From: Nymphalis io
Taxonomy: Eukaryota > Arthropoda > Insecta > Lepidoptera > Nymphalidae
Reading direction: 5' to 3'
DNA: 64,000 nucleotides
Assembly (NCBI RefSeq): GCF_905147045.1
Contig: NC_065910.1
Coordinates: 2,604,001 to 2,668,000 of the forward strand
A model generated the notes under the pieces. That model had not been told where the DNA came from and searched no databases. It worked only from the letters and a program-made list of their open reading frames with translations. The translations under genes and the position numbers were made by a program. Of the stretch, positions 34,906 through 46,846 are shown one piece after another (position 1 is the stretch's first letter; the number at the start of each line of letters is the position of its first letter).

Positions 34906-35572
34906 AACAGTTTAGTAGGTATAAAAAAAAAATTATGACGAGCATACTCAATCAAAATTATAATGAAACCTCATATTCCTCATTTTCGTGATAGGTACAA
35001 CGTTGGTGTCTTCAAATCCAGAGTGTGCTACATGCTACATTCTTTTAGGCAAGTGTGCTACATTCTAGACCGTGTTGATGCTTCAAATCAAGCAAGTCAA
35101 CGGTCAAACGCTTACCAATTAAGTGTAAAAAAATATACCAATTATAGAAACCTCTATATCATATGAAAAAACCTAGGTAGTTAACGAAAAGTTTTCGTCA
35201 TTAAATATTGCGTAATGTTTTTTATCATTTTTTATAATGATACCTATAATTAGTTACGTGCCTACGATTTGGTTTATTGCATTACTATTATAATAATAAA
35301 TCTTAAAGCATGCATGGAGGTAATATTACTTAATTGTTTTTTTATGTAGATTTTAAATAAAGTTATTAAAAATAAATGTCAAAAAGCTGAAATAATGTTG
35401 TCACAGTCACTTTGAATATTTTATTTTTCTAACGGATTTTTAAAATAACTCAATCCTTATGTTATAATATTTTATAACGCAGCTATCAATTAATAAAAAT
35501 AGCACCTAATATACGAAAAAAAAATCAAAAAGTATATTAACAAAATATTGAAAACCTATATAAGATACCAAG
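34906..35572. other. Region upstream of CFAP53-like gene B, nothing recognised
   Basis: AT-rich, no repeat named. A TATATAA at 35557-35563 lies only 10 bp before the ATG, too close to serve as the TATA box for a transcript that includes this ATG. Confidence 0.4.
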
Positions 35573-38500
35573 ATGTGTGACAACCCTCCCCAACGTCAAA
35601 AGATACCCAAAGATGGACTCGGCCCAAGGGGCGCTCCAGACTGTTACTATGTGAGTCGTTATTAAATTTATACCCTTTTTTTAACGCTGGAAAAATGCAT
35701 TACGCGTTTCCCTCACGGAACAGTATGTGGGACTCACCGGTTTTCAAGGCGCCGAGTGCGCCCCGAAACACTAAAAAACCAGCGGTGTCCTTTCCGTCCT
35801 AACGAGGAGCGCCACGGGATCGTGACCTTATATTTATACCCAATTAACCTAAATGAATTAACCTGGATAGATACGGGTTATATGAAATAATATGTATGTT
35901 ACAACATAGAATGAAAACGTCCCACTTAATACGCGGAGTGCCCAAAGTAATAAGACGCGATATGAAAATACTCCACAGAGTTAATGATTATTTTATATTA
36001 ACAATAAACAATTAAATATGAGAAGTAATAATATCCTGGGACATTATTCACATACGACTATCTGACCTCAAACTAAGCAGAGTTTGTACTATGGACACCA
36101 GACAACTGATATATTACATATACCACTTTTCTTTTGTAAATACATACTTATATAGATAATTAAGGAGAATAATATGTAATATGTATAATATTTATAATTA
36201 ATATATAACATTTGTTTAATGTCAGACAAAGCGATCAACGATTGGTACCATCACTCATATTTTTCTTACAGACGTCTCGAGTATTAAACTCAACATTCAG
36301 GTACGTGAAATTCGTTCGCAAGCTAAGAGCCGAAGAAGAGGATCAGAGGAAAGGTGCTGAAAATAAGCTAAAGGAGTTAAAAGATCTACAGAACAGTGAC
36401 TTCTTTATACGCAACGACCGACGGTTATGTCTATTCAGTAATATTAGCCTTTAGGAATATGTATATATATTTATTAGTATTAGTATATACATATTACATA
36501 TATAATATTAGTATATTACTGTATTTAATACTGAGCCGAGATAGCCCAGTGGTAAGCGCCTGAATCATAACCGATGATCGTGGGTTCAAACCCGGGCAAG
36601 CACCACTGAATTTTCATGTGCTTAATTATGATTATAATTCATCTCGTGCTTGACGGTGAAGGAAAACATCGTGAGGAAATTACACTAAAATTCTGCCACA
36701 TGTGTATTCCACCAACCCGAATTGGAGCAGCGTGGTGGAATAAGCTCCAAACCTTCTCCTCAAAAAGAGGAGAGGAGGACTTTAGCCCAGCAGTGGAATC
36801 TTCACAGGCTGTTACGGTTACGGTACTCTATTTAAGGAATACTAAAATAATAGCGCGTCAATATTGTAACGTAAAATAGCGTATCTGTACTGTATTTAGT
36901 ATCTATGGAACGTCTTATAATGATAAGCATACACAATATAGGTAGGTATCCTTCTGGCATATTTTCGAATCTTCCCATAATCGACGACGACAATAACTAC
37001 GTTTATCAATTTATCATTATCCTTATAAGGAGGTTCGGTGCTTATTCCAACTCTTTTTTATTTAAACTTTTGATTTTGGTGGATTTTGTTTAATACTATT
37101 GAAGTTTATAATCATTATGTTAAAATTTAATTTTAACATAATCAAAAATAAATAATTAACATAATCATTATGTTAAAATTTAATTTCAATCCATTATACG
37201 AGTGAACTATTTTCTTTAATAAGTAAATAAGGGACCTGTGACAACCTAAACAGAATTTGTACAGCTGAAATGTCTCCATCGATCATCTCCACTCTCGTAA
37301 GACATATTCGAAACGAATGTAACATAAGTTCTTAGCAATCATCTTTGTTTACAGATCGCTCATAAACAACGTAGCTCGGCGAGTTGACTTATGCATGGCT
37401 TCTTATCAAGAAGATCTCAATCAGAAACGAAAAAGGTAAATGCTGATTGTCAATGTCAGTTTTATCACATCTCTCGCATTACATCATTCCATTAAAAATT
37501 AACGTATTTTTTAAATTTTAGTTTGAGGTCTAGTAGCTTCAATTTAAATTATGTCGAATGAAATCTATTCTGAACATTATAATTTCGAATATAGATTAAT
37601 AGATCTCTACGCACATGAAGAGGAAGACAATATTCGCCAGTTCGTGATACAAGCTCAAGCGGGGGCCGAACAAATCTGGCAGCAAAAGATGAATCGATTA
37701 CAATACCTGCTAGATAAACGGAAGAAAGAACAAGAGGAAAAGTACAAGGACACGCCGCTGTGAGTATTTAAATTTCTATGGATTCAAAAATATATTTAAG
37801 CTAAAACTTATTAGTGCTGTTGTTTTTGCTGGTAGGTGGTTTTCGTTTACCATAGTGGACGTTGGCTCTTGAGCGTTGATCGTATTCATGAATTGGTCAT
37901 TCACAAATCGGCCAATAAGAGTGGGGTCACTTCAGTCTAATCTGCCAGATACTATTATATCGGTTTTATTATATCGATTAGATAGAACGTTATCAGTAGC
38001 AGCCCAGATTTAGAAACTTGAAAACTTACCTCGTGCTTCGGATAGCACGTAAAGACGTTGGTCGTACACCAGTACGGGTTTGTTCACTCATACTATAAAA
38101 AAGTGTTTACCATCATCATATATAGTCTATGTAAAATATCTTGTGTTATAAAATTTTTTAAGCTATTAAAAAGCTGTATATATAAATAAGTATATAAATC
38201 ACTAGGTCGAAATGCGTCCATGTTTTACCTTGTATATACAAATTACGAGCGAAAGAGGCACAGGAAATTCAACTGTACCAGATAAAAGAGAAGCAAGCAA
38301 GAAAAATGGCGGAGTTAGAATTTGATAAGATGTGGCATGAAGTAGCTTTGAAGGAGTCCGAAGCTTTGGTAATAATTTTCATATAGATTTAGGAACTACA
38401 CGTTTTTTTTTAAAGTTGACAGGCCTGTTGGCTTGGTTGGTAGATACTTGTCTTTCACGCCGAAGGTTGTGGTTTCGATTCCCACCCAGAACAGACATTT

Positions 38501-41500
38501 GTGTGCATGAACATGTTTTGTTTGTATTTACAAAAGAAAAGTGTTATATGTAGTATATCAGTTGTCGTGTTTCCATAGTACAAGCTCTGCTTAGTTTGGG
38601 ATCAGATGGCCGTGTGTGATATAAAGTCCCGGATATTATAATTATTATTAGTTATAGACCTTATAGTTTGTAGTTCAATTACACCGTGTAAAATGATAGA
38701 CAAAAAAAGTTTTAAATTTGTTACCTTAACAGAGCTTATATACAAGCCAACCTGTAACAAGAAGAAAAGAGCGACATACATATCTTTTATTTGTCATAAT
38801 CATCTTTTACATCCTCGGTGATCTAATGACCCAAATACTTAATTACTTTACATAGTGATTTATTTTTCTGATTTATGACTGGAGCTGGGCTTTTTTACTG
38901 GTGGTAGGGTTTTGTGCAAGCTCGTCTGGGTAGGTACCACCAACTCATCAGATATTCTACCGCGAAACAGCAGTACTTGGTATTTTTGTGTTCCGGTTTG
39001 AAGGGTGAGTGAGCTAGTGTAATTACAGGCACAAGGGACATAACATCTTAGTTCCCAAGTTTGGTGGCGATGTGGGTGAGGGTTAACATTTCTTATAATG
39101 CCAATGTCTATGGGCGTTGGTGACCACTTACTATCAGGTGGCTCATATGCTCCGCCATCCTATACTTTAAAGAAAAGCGTACTTCACTATTAAAGCTCTT
39201 GTATGGTTTAGTAGATACGCATGTGTCATAATTAGATTAAATACATGTTGGTTTATCGCCAGTTTCGGCTGTCGAGGTTGTAGTCTAGTCGATCTATGCG
39301 TTATATATTTGATTGCTGTGCATGCTAGGCAGCTCGTATGGAACAAGATTCGATAGAGAGATTACGTCGAGATTTAGAATGCAAGCAATACACCGACTAC
39401 CAGTTGGAACAGAGACGAATACAGAGGGAGAAAGAACGGGAGATGCTGAAAGAAGAAGCGAAAAGATTTAAGGCTTTATGGGATGAAGATATTAGGAAAG
39501 AACAAGAAGGTTACTTTCTATTAAATAAATTACTTACAGCTCAATTTAACATTGAACTCAGATCAGCTTTAATAGGTTTAGGTATTAGACAGTCGTGCTT
39601 ACCAAGATTTAACCCATATTACTAATATTTAGTATTTTTTTCTTGTGAAGTTCAAATATTCAAACGTATATTAATTGTTTAAAGAGATCGATAATGAACA
39701 AATATATAAAATTCTATATTTCTTACCGAACGACTTCAGCTTATAGTCTTCTTCTTCTTCTTCGTCGTGACACTTGTCAGAGCGGTCGTGGTCGCCATGT
39801 AGTGTTACGAATTGTTCGTCGCAGATGTCATTCGCCTGACAAGCCTTCGCCATATGCCCCTATTAGTGTGTATTTTTAGTATTATTCAACTTATATTTAC
39901 TGGTGGTAGAGCTTTGAGCAAGTTCGTCTGGGTAGGTACCACCCACTCATCAGATATTCTACCGCGAAACAGCAGTACTTGGTATTGTTGTGTTCCGGTT
40001 TGAAGGGTGAGTGAGCCAGTCTAATTACAGGCACAAGGGACATAACATCGTAGTTCCCTAGGTTGGTGGCGCATTGGTGATGTAAGCGATGGTTAACATT
40101 TCTTACAATGCCAATGTTTATGGGCGAGGGTGACCACTTACCATCAGGAAGCCCATATGCTCGTCCCCCTTCCTATTCTATAAAAAAAAATTATAATAAA
40201 CACTTATATTACTAGGCTTAAATATATTTATATTACAGCTGAAAGACAACGTGCTGAGAAACGAAAGGAAACTGCGATAGAACGTAAGCAAATGATTGAA
40301 GAGAGGCGAGAGAAGCTCGCCCAGCAAAAGGCTAAAGCCAAGTTGATAGCTGACACGTGGGACTCGCTCGCCGGACAAGGCTTAGCAGACGAATTTGCTG
40401 AGATTGAACTAAGGAGAACAAAAGAGGTAAAGTTTAGTTATATATGATAACCAAAAATTATATTGGAAATATCATTCTGACTTAGTATCTAGTGTCAATG
40501 GAGATATTATAGTCAAGTTGTGTGTACGTTAACACAGACTATTTTTTTAAATCTCACAGTGCGACGGGACTATATAGATTTGCGAGAGTCCTGTCTGAGT
40601 GAGATCAGGCCCAGATTGATCACAGACACAGACACCATTTATGTGTGGTTTATTTTATACAATCTTGACTTGTACACTCTTGCCTTGAAGACACAAAGAT
40701 TTGTTGTATAATTGTTAGATTATTTTTTGGGAATAGCTCTTTTAAATGTACCTAATAAATTAAAAATTAATATAAACGTTTTGCATCGTCGAGTGTATTA
40801 GGAAATAGTATCTGCGGAACATGTGTTATCAAATTAAGAATCCAGCTCTCTCACGCCTACTAATTGAAGTTATGCTAATAAAACATACACTTATGTCCAT
40901 TTGTAAATAACTTTTTGTAGAATGTAAAACGTGTCTAAAAAATTATTTTCATCTCTGTCATTTGTATTTTGTAAATGTTTCTAACAGAGAGAATTGGATG
41001 AATGCAACAAAAAGATGATAATGCTGAAAAAACAATATGAAGACTTAGAAAAATCAATTGAAGCACCTCTTGCTGAAGAAGCGATGAAAATACAAGAATA
41101 TGTGGACCAGAAACGCTGTGAATATCTTGCTTGGGCACAGAAAACAAATAAAGTAAGTGATTTTGAGAAGTTATAATCGTATCTTCATAACTTTCAAAGT
41201 ATCAGTATCTAAATCCATGGCCCTATAATTATAATTAGTTAAGACGCATGTACTTATTATTATACAGACTGGCAAGTTGACCTCATGTTTATTAGTAACC
41301 AATCTCCAAAGGGCCACCAACCTTGGAAACTAAGTTGTTATGGCCCTTGTTTCTGTAGTTACACTATCTCAATCTCCCTTTAAACCGGAAAACAACGATA
41401 CTAAATATTGCTCCTCTGAAGTATATATATATATATATAAAGTATATATATATATAAAGTATATATATATATAAAGTATATATAAAGTCACGGGTTCAAA

Positions 41501-44500
41501 CCCTGACTTATAGGACGTATTTGTGCATATACTGAAGCGTTAATTTTTCATTTCGCACTCGGCCGTGAAAGGTCACAACATTTAGGGGTTGTTACTTTAT
41601 TGAAATGTTGACAAATCCGGTGAAAATATTATTTTTAATTGTAATATTAATTTATACTTTTTAATCTATTTTACTATTTATTAATATTGGCTAATATCAC
41701 AACAGATTAATGAAGAATAATCCGTTTTCTCTTAGTAAAATTCGAAGTTACTCGAGAAATAATTGTAATACATTAAGTTTGAAGTAAATCCTCGTTGAAT
41801 CAATGACGTCTTCGATTTATATTAACAGAACATGGACCCGGAACAAAGGCCGGAAAACCAAAGACAATGAATCAAAGATAGTAATGTTTACGTGGGAAGG
41901 CTACCAATTAAACAATATGGAGCATCATTTTTCCTTTTCGTTGTTTACGATTTGAGTCACCGTCCTTTGTTATTAAAGGATAATTGTAGTATTTTCTTTA
42001 TATTTATATCTTTTTACGAGTATTGTTTCCTATTTTATATAATAAATATTATATATTAGCCGGTTTGTGTTCAGAATAAATGAATGAATGAATATTGAAC
42101 TGTATGTTGGGAGAAATTATAAAGTAAATACTTACGGTAATATAGTTTATAAGCAAATTGTCTTTAATTAGAACATACCTACCCACATTTTCTCTATTTC
42201 TGGAAGAAATAACATTAGGTACCTAATGCACTGTTTAAAATAAAGATTATTTAGAAATAAGAAGGAAATTTTATACATTTTATATATATAAGTTTTGAAA
42301 TAATTTTGTTGCTGTTTACTTGAAATAAAAAAATGGAAACAACAAAGAAACAATTACTCTGCATATTCTTTTAAATACTGAAGATTGTATACAAAATTAT
42401 GTTTTATTTCTGGCGCGTATAACAAAGCGTTAAAACAATCAATAAATAAAATTTTAGGAAGTCCGACAAGCAATGGTGGATCAAATCAAAGAGCGGCAAC
42501 AGGCTAAAGAGGTTCTAAAACAGAAGATAGCTGAAGAGAACGAGTACCATAGACAACTGTTTGAACAACTGAAACAATTGGTCGACCATAAGCAACTCAC
42601 TGATGCACAGAGTAGAAAACAACATCAGAAAGAAGTTCTAGAACAGATTGAATATAACAAACTATTAAAGGTACGTTCTGCGTTTGATCATTTAGAATGT
42701 GTTATTTTTAAGAAGTACCTAATTATATTTTAAAATAAGTAATATCGTTGAATTTGACTGACTATTAAAGCTTAGTGAATCTAGAAAGATTAAATTTGGA
42801 ACATTTGTTTTTTTTTTTATATCGTAACAATCCGCTAAGAAAATATATTTGAAAATTTTAATTTTAAGTGGGGGTGAGTGTTACTTTAACGTATGAAGTC
42901 AAACGGGTAGCTATAAATACAACAGCAGTATAATACACGACATCACCATGGATATATATTTGTAATATTATATATTTAATACAATATGATATATATTTCT
43001 AATGTAATATATAATATAAAAATAAAATATAATAATTTTTATATGTATTTTTGCGCAAGTTAAAATGAAACCCACCCTAACTTATTATGTTCCTTCAGTT
43101 TCTTTGTGTTACAAAATACGTCTATAATTTATATTAAATATTTTAGGAACGAGCTCGTCAAGAAGAATTGGATCAAATAAAGAAATGCCAGATCGCGACT
43201 GAAGAATACCAACAAGAAATAAATAAAATGTTATGCAGGTGACTAACTTATATTGAAATCAATTTGCTCATATTTGATAACTTGTATAAGTACATATTGA
43301 TGGCATTATTTAAAGCCTCCGACTTATAAACTCCGGTTATGACTACAAACGTTTTCGTTACCTATCATTACTAAAAATAAGTACTTAACTTATTTTGTAC
43401 TTAATTTTTGGAAAGGAATAGCTACTTTAGTCTGTGACATAATGTGTATGCTTAATTAAAACAAAATAAAAACGAGTGGGTTATAAAATGTAACAAATAC
43501 AAAATAATTGAATATATACGAACTCCATTACGTAATTCTATATTTACTATAAATAGTATTAGTCATATATAATTAATTCATTCATTATAAACAAACAAGA
43601 AATTTTAATTCTAACCGCGTTCTGTACACGTGATACGTGACACAACGATTAAGCTTATTCCACACGTTACGTATTACAATATGGAATTAATATAAATATT
43701 CCCTTTGTTCGTGTCGTAATTTAAAAAAATGCAATATGTATACAGATACACAGTTCACTAAATCATAGATAAAAAATGAAATGAACCTACCTAAAATAGT
43801 TTGATAATTGATTTTTATTTTATAATTACAAAAAACACTTAAAGAAATCTACATTTAAATAATTCTGTTAAGAAAGATACGAACTCAAAATTCAATTAAT
43901 AACACTGTAGCTGTGAAATTGCTCAGAGAAGCGGTTTGTTAAGCAGTGCTTTAACATGCCTTTGGCTTGGATTAATCAGACCATTTTCTTATTAATAATT
44001 CTTTAATTAATAGTCGATATAGCTTAGTAGATAAAACATTAAAGTGTTTTTTTTATAGTATAGGATGGCGGACGAGCGTATGGGCCACCTGATAGTAAGT
44101 GGTCACCAACGCCCATAGACATTGGCATTGTAAGAAATGTTAACCATCGCTTACATCACCAATGCGCCACCAACCTTGGTAACTAAGATGTTATGACCCT
44201 TGTTCCTGTAATTACATTGGCTCACTCACCCTTCAAACGGAAACATAACAATACCTAGTACTGCTGTTTTGCGGTAGAATATCTGATGAGTGATTGGTAC
44301 CTACCCAGACGAGCTTGCACAAAGCTGCGAAGTGGGCACACATCACCAAACTACTTTTCACTTGCCTGTTTTGTACAAGCATATCTCGTTCTCGGTAGTT
44401 CAAGATACAGAGGACTGACAAAGGGACCACCCGATCTTAAGTGGCCATTGGCTATGTAAGAAAAATTAACCATTCCGTACATCGAAAATGCGCCACCAAC

Positions 44501-45198
44501 ATTGGGAACTTGGATCTTGGATGTTATGTCACTTGTGCCTATATTTATAGTACTGGTTCAAACCCATCAAACCAGAACACAATAATACAAAATATTGCTG
44601 TTTGGCGGTAGTATATTTGATGAATAGGTGGTACCTTCCCAGGCTGACGTGCTCAAAGCTCTACCACCAAATATGTATGTCCGTTTACAATTATAGTAAT
44701 TATCACCCTGTACCTAACGATGGAACATCGATCGGCTATTACTAAACATGGCTAATTTATGTAAGAAATTACTTCAAACCTACAAACACTTAAAAACTAC
44801 AAGTTTTAGATTTATAAAAGTGATAAGCGATAGATACAAAAAACCGGACGGAAAAACATTACAAGAGCAACAACCAGCGACATTTAAGAACGTGACAGTA
44901 CATAAGGAATACTAATTAAATTCCGCGTTATTTCTGTAGTTGTCATAAATATTATTTCAATTTTGACAATAATTGGAATATACATAATGCAATATTTGTA
45001 CTGATACGATTATCATATTAGATATTGTTTGTAGATATCAAAGAAAGTGTAAAGTTTTTTTAAGCAGTTACTAAATTATTATTTTTTTGTTGCAGACCTT
45101 TCTTCAGCGATGAAGTACATCCATTCATGAAACAAATGGCAAAGGGACTTAAAATGAAAGATAAATGCCCCTGTTCACGGCCTGATTATTGTAAATAA
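35573..45198 (+). CDS. Cfap53: CFAP53-like cilia/flagella coiled-coil protein, copy B (eleven exons)
   Basis: Exons: 35573-35650, 36272-36423, 37355-37435, 37595-37759, 38206-38368, 39329-39509, 40239-40426, 40988-41152, 42458-42670, 43147-43238, 45096-45198. All phases join without a stop: 526 aa. Family landmarks: QKRKRLIDLYAHEEED (exons 3-4), FDKMWHEVALKES (end of exon 5), coiled coil through exons 6-10 and C-terminal SDEVHPFMKQMAKGL. The same landmarks occur in gene A and, from memory, in vertebrate CFAP53. Likely an axonemal microtubule-associated protein of sperm flagella. The tail ends in a Cys/Pro-rich KCPCSRPDYCK absent from copy A. Least certain borders: donor of exon 2 (GTTATG), acceptor of exon 4 (CGAATATAG) and acceptor of exon 5 (AATCACTAG), all fixed by phase and alignment to copy A. 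AATAAA at 45258-45263 may be its polyadenylation signal. Confidence 0.8.
35671..35826 (+). repeat. Repeat E copy in intron 1 of CFAP53-like gene B
   Basis: TTTTTTTAACGCTGGAAAAA, CGTTTCCCTCACGG, GGCGCCGAGTGCGCCCCG, CCTTTCCGTCCTAACGAGG and AGCGCCACGGGATCG. Slightly shorter than the 33663 copy (internal deletion). Confidence 0.8.
36030..36165 (-). repeat. SINE-D, 3' part only
   Basis: ATATCCTGGGACATTATTCAC to AAATACATACTTATATAGAT, then the copy stops before the tRNA-like head. Confidence 0.82.
36534..36823 (+). repeat. SINE-A copy in intron 2 of CFAP53-like gene B
   Basis: AGCCGAGATAGCCCAGTGG head with B box GGGTTCAAACCC, to CACAGGCTGTTACGGTTACGG. A ~20-bp deletion removes the ACCTGCATGTGTC word. 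Confidence 0.92.
37990..38090 (+). repeat. SINE-C fragment, diverged
   Basis: CAGTAGCAGCCCAGATTTAG, CCTCGTGCTTCGGATAGCAC and GTAAAGACGTTGGTCGTAC match the SINE-C body. No head. Confidence 0.65.
38424..38645 (+). repeat. SINE-D, nearly full-length copy
   Basis: GTTGGCTTGGTTGGTAGATAC head, B box-like GGTTTCGATTCCC, body to GGATCAGATGGCCGTGTGTG and GGATATTATAATTATTATTA. Confidence 0.9.
38895..39172 (+). repeat. SINE-B copy in intron 5 of CFAP53-like gene B
   Basis: ACTGGTGGTAGGGTTTTGTGC to CATCCTATACTTTAAAGAAAA, with small deletions in the 3' third. Confidence 0.92.
39899..40190 (+). repeat. SINE-B, full-length copy in intron 6 of CFAP53-like gene B
   Basis: ACTGGTGGTAGAGCTTTGAGC to CCTATTCTATAAAAAAAAA. 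Its A tail ends about 50 bp before exon 7 (40239). Confidence 0.93.
41270..41430 (-). repeat. SINE-B fragment plus AT-rich tandem repeat
   Basis: CCACCAACCTTGGAAACTAAG, TGTTATGGCCCTTG and TTTAAACCGGAAAACAACG are SINE-B in minus sense. It runs directly into the tandem array at 41429. Confidence 0.75.
41429..41490. repeat. Short tandem repeat, unit near TATATATATATAAAG
   Basis: Three to four units of TATATATATATATAAAG / GTATATATATATATAAA in intron 8 of CFAP53-like gene B. Confidence 0.85.
43239..44052. other. Intron 10 of CFAP53-like gene B, unique part
   Basis: AT-rich intron sequence without recognised repeat or exon. Confidence 0.4.
44053..44330 (-). repeat. SINE-B, full-length copy
   Basis: T run, then AGTATAGGATGGCGGACGAG at the tail side and CAGACGAGCTTGCACAAAGC at the head side. 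Confidence 0.92.
44395..44675 (-). repeat. SINE-B, diverged second copy beside the previous one
   Basis: AAGTGGCCATTGGCTATGTAAG, GCGCCACCAACATTGGGAAC, TGCTGTTTGGCGGTAGTATA and AAAGCTCTACCACCAAATAT keep the family order; about one base in five differs. Confidence 0.85.
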
Positions 45199-45263
45199 AA
45201 TTGTTTTGTTTTTTTTTTTTATAAACAAATACATTGTTTGGTATTAAAATTGTGTTAAATAAA

Positions 45264-46793
45264 TATTTTAAATATTTTTTGTTTTTTAATTGATATTAGT
45301 GTTGTTATATCGTAACGACGTACAGCTACAGGTATAACTAAAATATTTTATTGGCTTATTAAAAAAAACTAATATAATAACTAGTGAAACCAGAAGTTTA
45401 GAATGATCTACATAAAGCATTCAAAATTAAATTGTTTTTTCTGCCGCTTCAATTTCTACGTATCCTTAGCCTGAAGAAAATGCTTATTACGTAATTTTCC
45501 TAACCTTTCCTAAATTTTCCGCAGATTAGATTATGCACAGTTATACTTAATTTAACGATAAAGGACCGATAAATTTGTCACACAATGCATTAATGTTTAA
45601 TATTTATATAGTATATTAAATTCAGCCTTAAGGCAAATCAAACAACATACAATCTAATATCATCGCCCTTGACATTGTTATCTATCTTTCGGCATTGCTC
45701 ACGATTCTCGGAAACAGAACTACGTGCTGTGTCCTCTTATTTTTATAATTTTATGCGTAACACGTCTTCTTTGAGACATACATGTCGATAAAATGATACA
45801 AGATGGCAATAGTTATGGTACATTCAAAAACACTGGTTCAATATAAGGATTATTTAAAACAAGTCTGCTCCTTATATTTTTTTAATAGCAACATAATATT
45901 ATTTATCTGTTCTATTTTAATACAATGCCTAAATTATTATTAAAAAAAATTAAATTGTACTGGCCCATACTAATTGCAAAATGAACGTTACCTTAAAAAA
46001 CCTAAGAAAAATGTTGTATAAAATCTGTATTTCCATTCAACAACCATGAACGAAGGTTTTAAATATAAAATCTTACTTTTAACTTTACTATAAGATACCT
46101 AAATATGTACTTATTTCTTACATCAGCTGTACCTACATGTAGGTATATGTGATGGGATGATACCTATAAATTAACTTCTCGTTTACAATTTGAATGTTTG
46201 GTTCGATTTTTGACAATCCTTAGCTTGATTGTATATTTAGAATAGCAAAATGTATGCGTTTAATTATACACTCATGTATGTATTAAAAGCATACACATTT
46301 CTTTATATAACAGATTTATAGTATCTACAAATGAATGGCATTAACTTTAATCTAAATCAACCGCCGTGTAATTGCAATAATAACTGATTGGATTTAAATT
46401 CGATTCATTAGTTTTTTTCTAATTGCACAAGGAGTAAATATATCTCCAACGGAATATTTTTTTAAATCGTCTCGAAATACGTTAAGTGTATAAGCTCGTT
46501 CCTTAAATTTCACCTACGACATGTCTCATTCTTCATAAGGAGCAATGATGATTAGGGAAATCGTACTTACGGCAGTATTTCGTTTCTTATTACTATAGAC
46601 TAATAATTGCGTTCGTCTCATAACAATAAACTTCAAACTTGCTTCCTTACTTTTTAGTTTCTCAATGACTGTACATTTGAGCGATTTTCCTCTAGGAAGA
46701 ACTTAATTTATGCAAATAAAAATATACTTATTACGAAGGCAACTTGTTACGCTGTGATTTCATTCTTCAAAGTTTTCCTTAAGCATCTTGAAC
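45264..46793. other. Intergenic between CFAP53-like gene B and the MBF2-type gene
   Basis: AT-rich, free of the SINE families that fill the rest of the window. Nothing else recognised before the TATA box at 46794. Confidence 0.5.
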
Positions 46794-46828
46794 TATATAA
46801 GGCTTACGGTCGTAGGTCTCATCGCAGT
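46794..46828 (+). promoter_or_regulatory. TATA box and initiator of the MBF2-type gene
   Basis: TATATAA at 46794-46800 and an arthropod-type initiator core CAGT at 46825-46828, 31 bp apart. Transcription from here starts downstream of the in-frame ATG at 46754, which therefore cannot be used, and upstream of the ATG at 46847. Confidence 0.7.
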
Positions 46829-46846
46829 TTATCACAGCATTCGAAG

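Noticed and set aside
35557..35563. TATA box for CFAP53-like gene B
   Set aside because: Only 10 bp before the ATG, so a transcript starting ~30 bp downstream would lack the start codon.
37524..37594. Apparent frameshift in exon 4 of CFAP53-like gene B using the acceptor at 37521
   Set aside because: Using the acceptor CGAATATAG at 37594 keeps phase and gives RLIDLYAHEEED, which aligns with KLRNVLYQEEYE of copy A, so no frameshift is needed.
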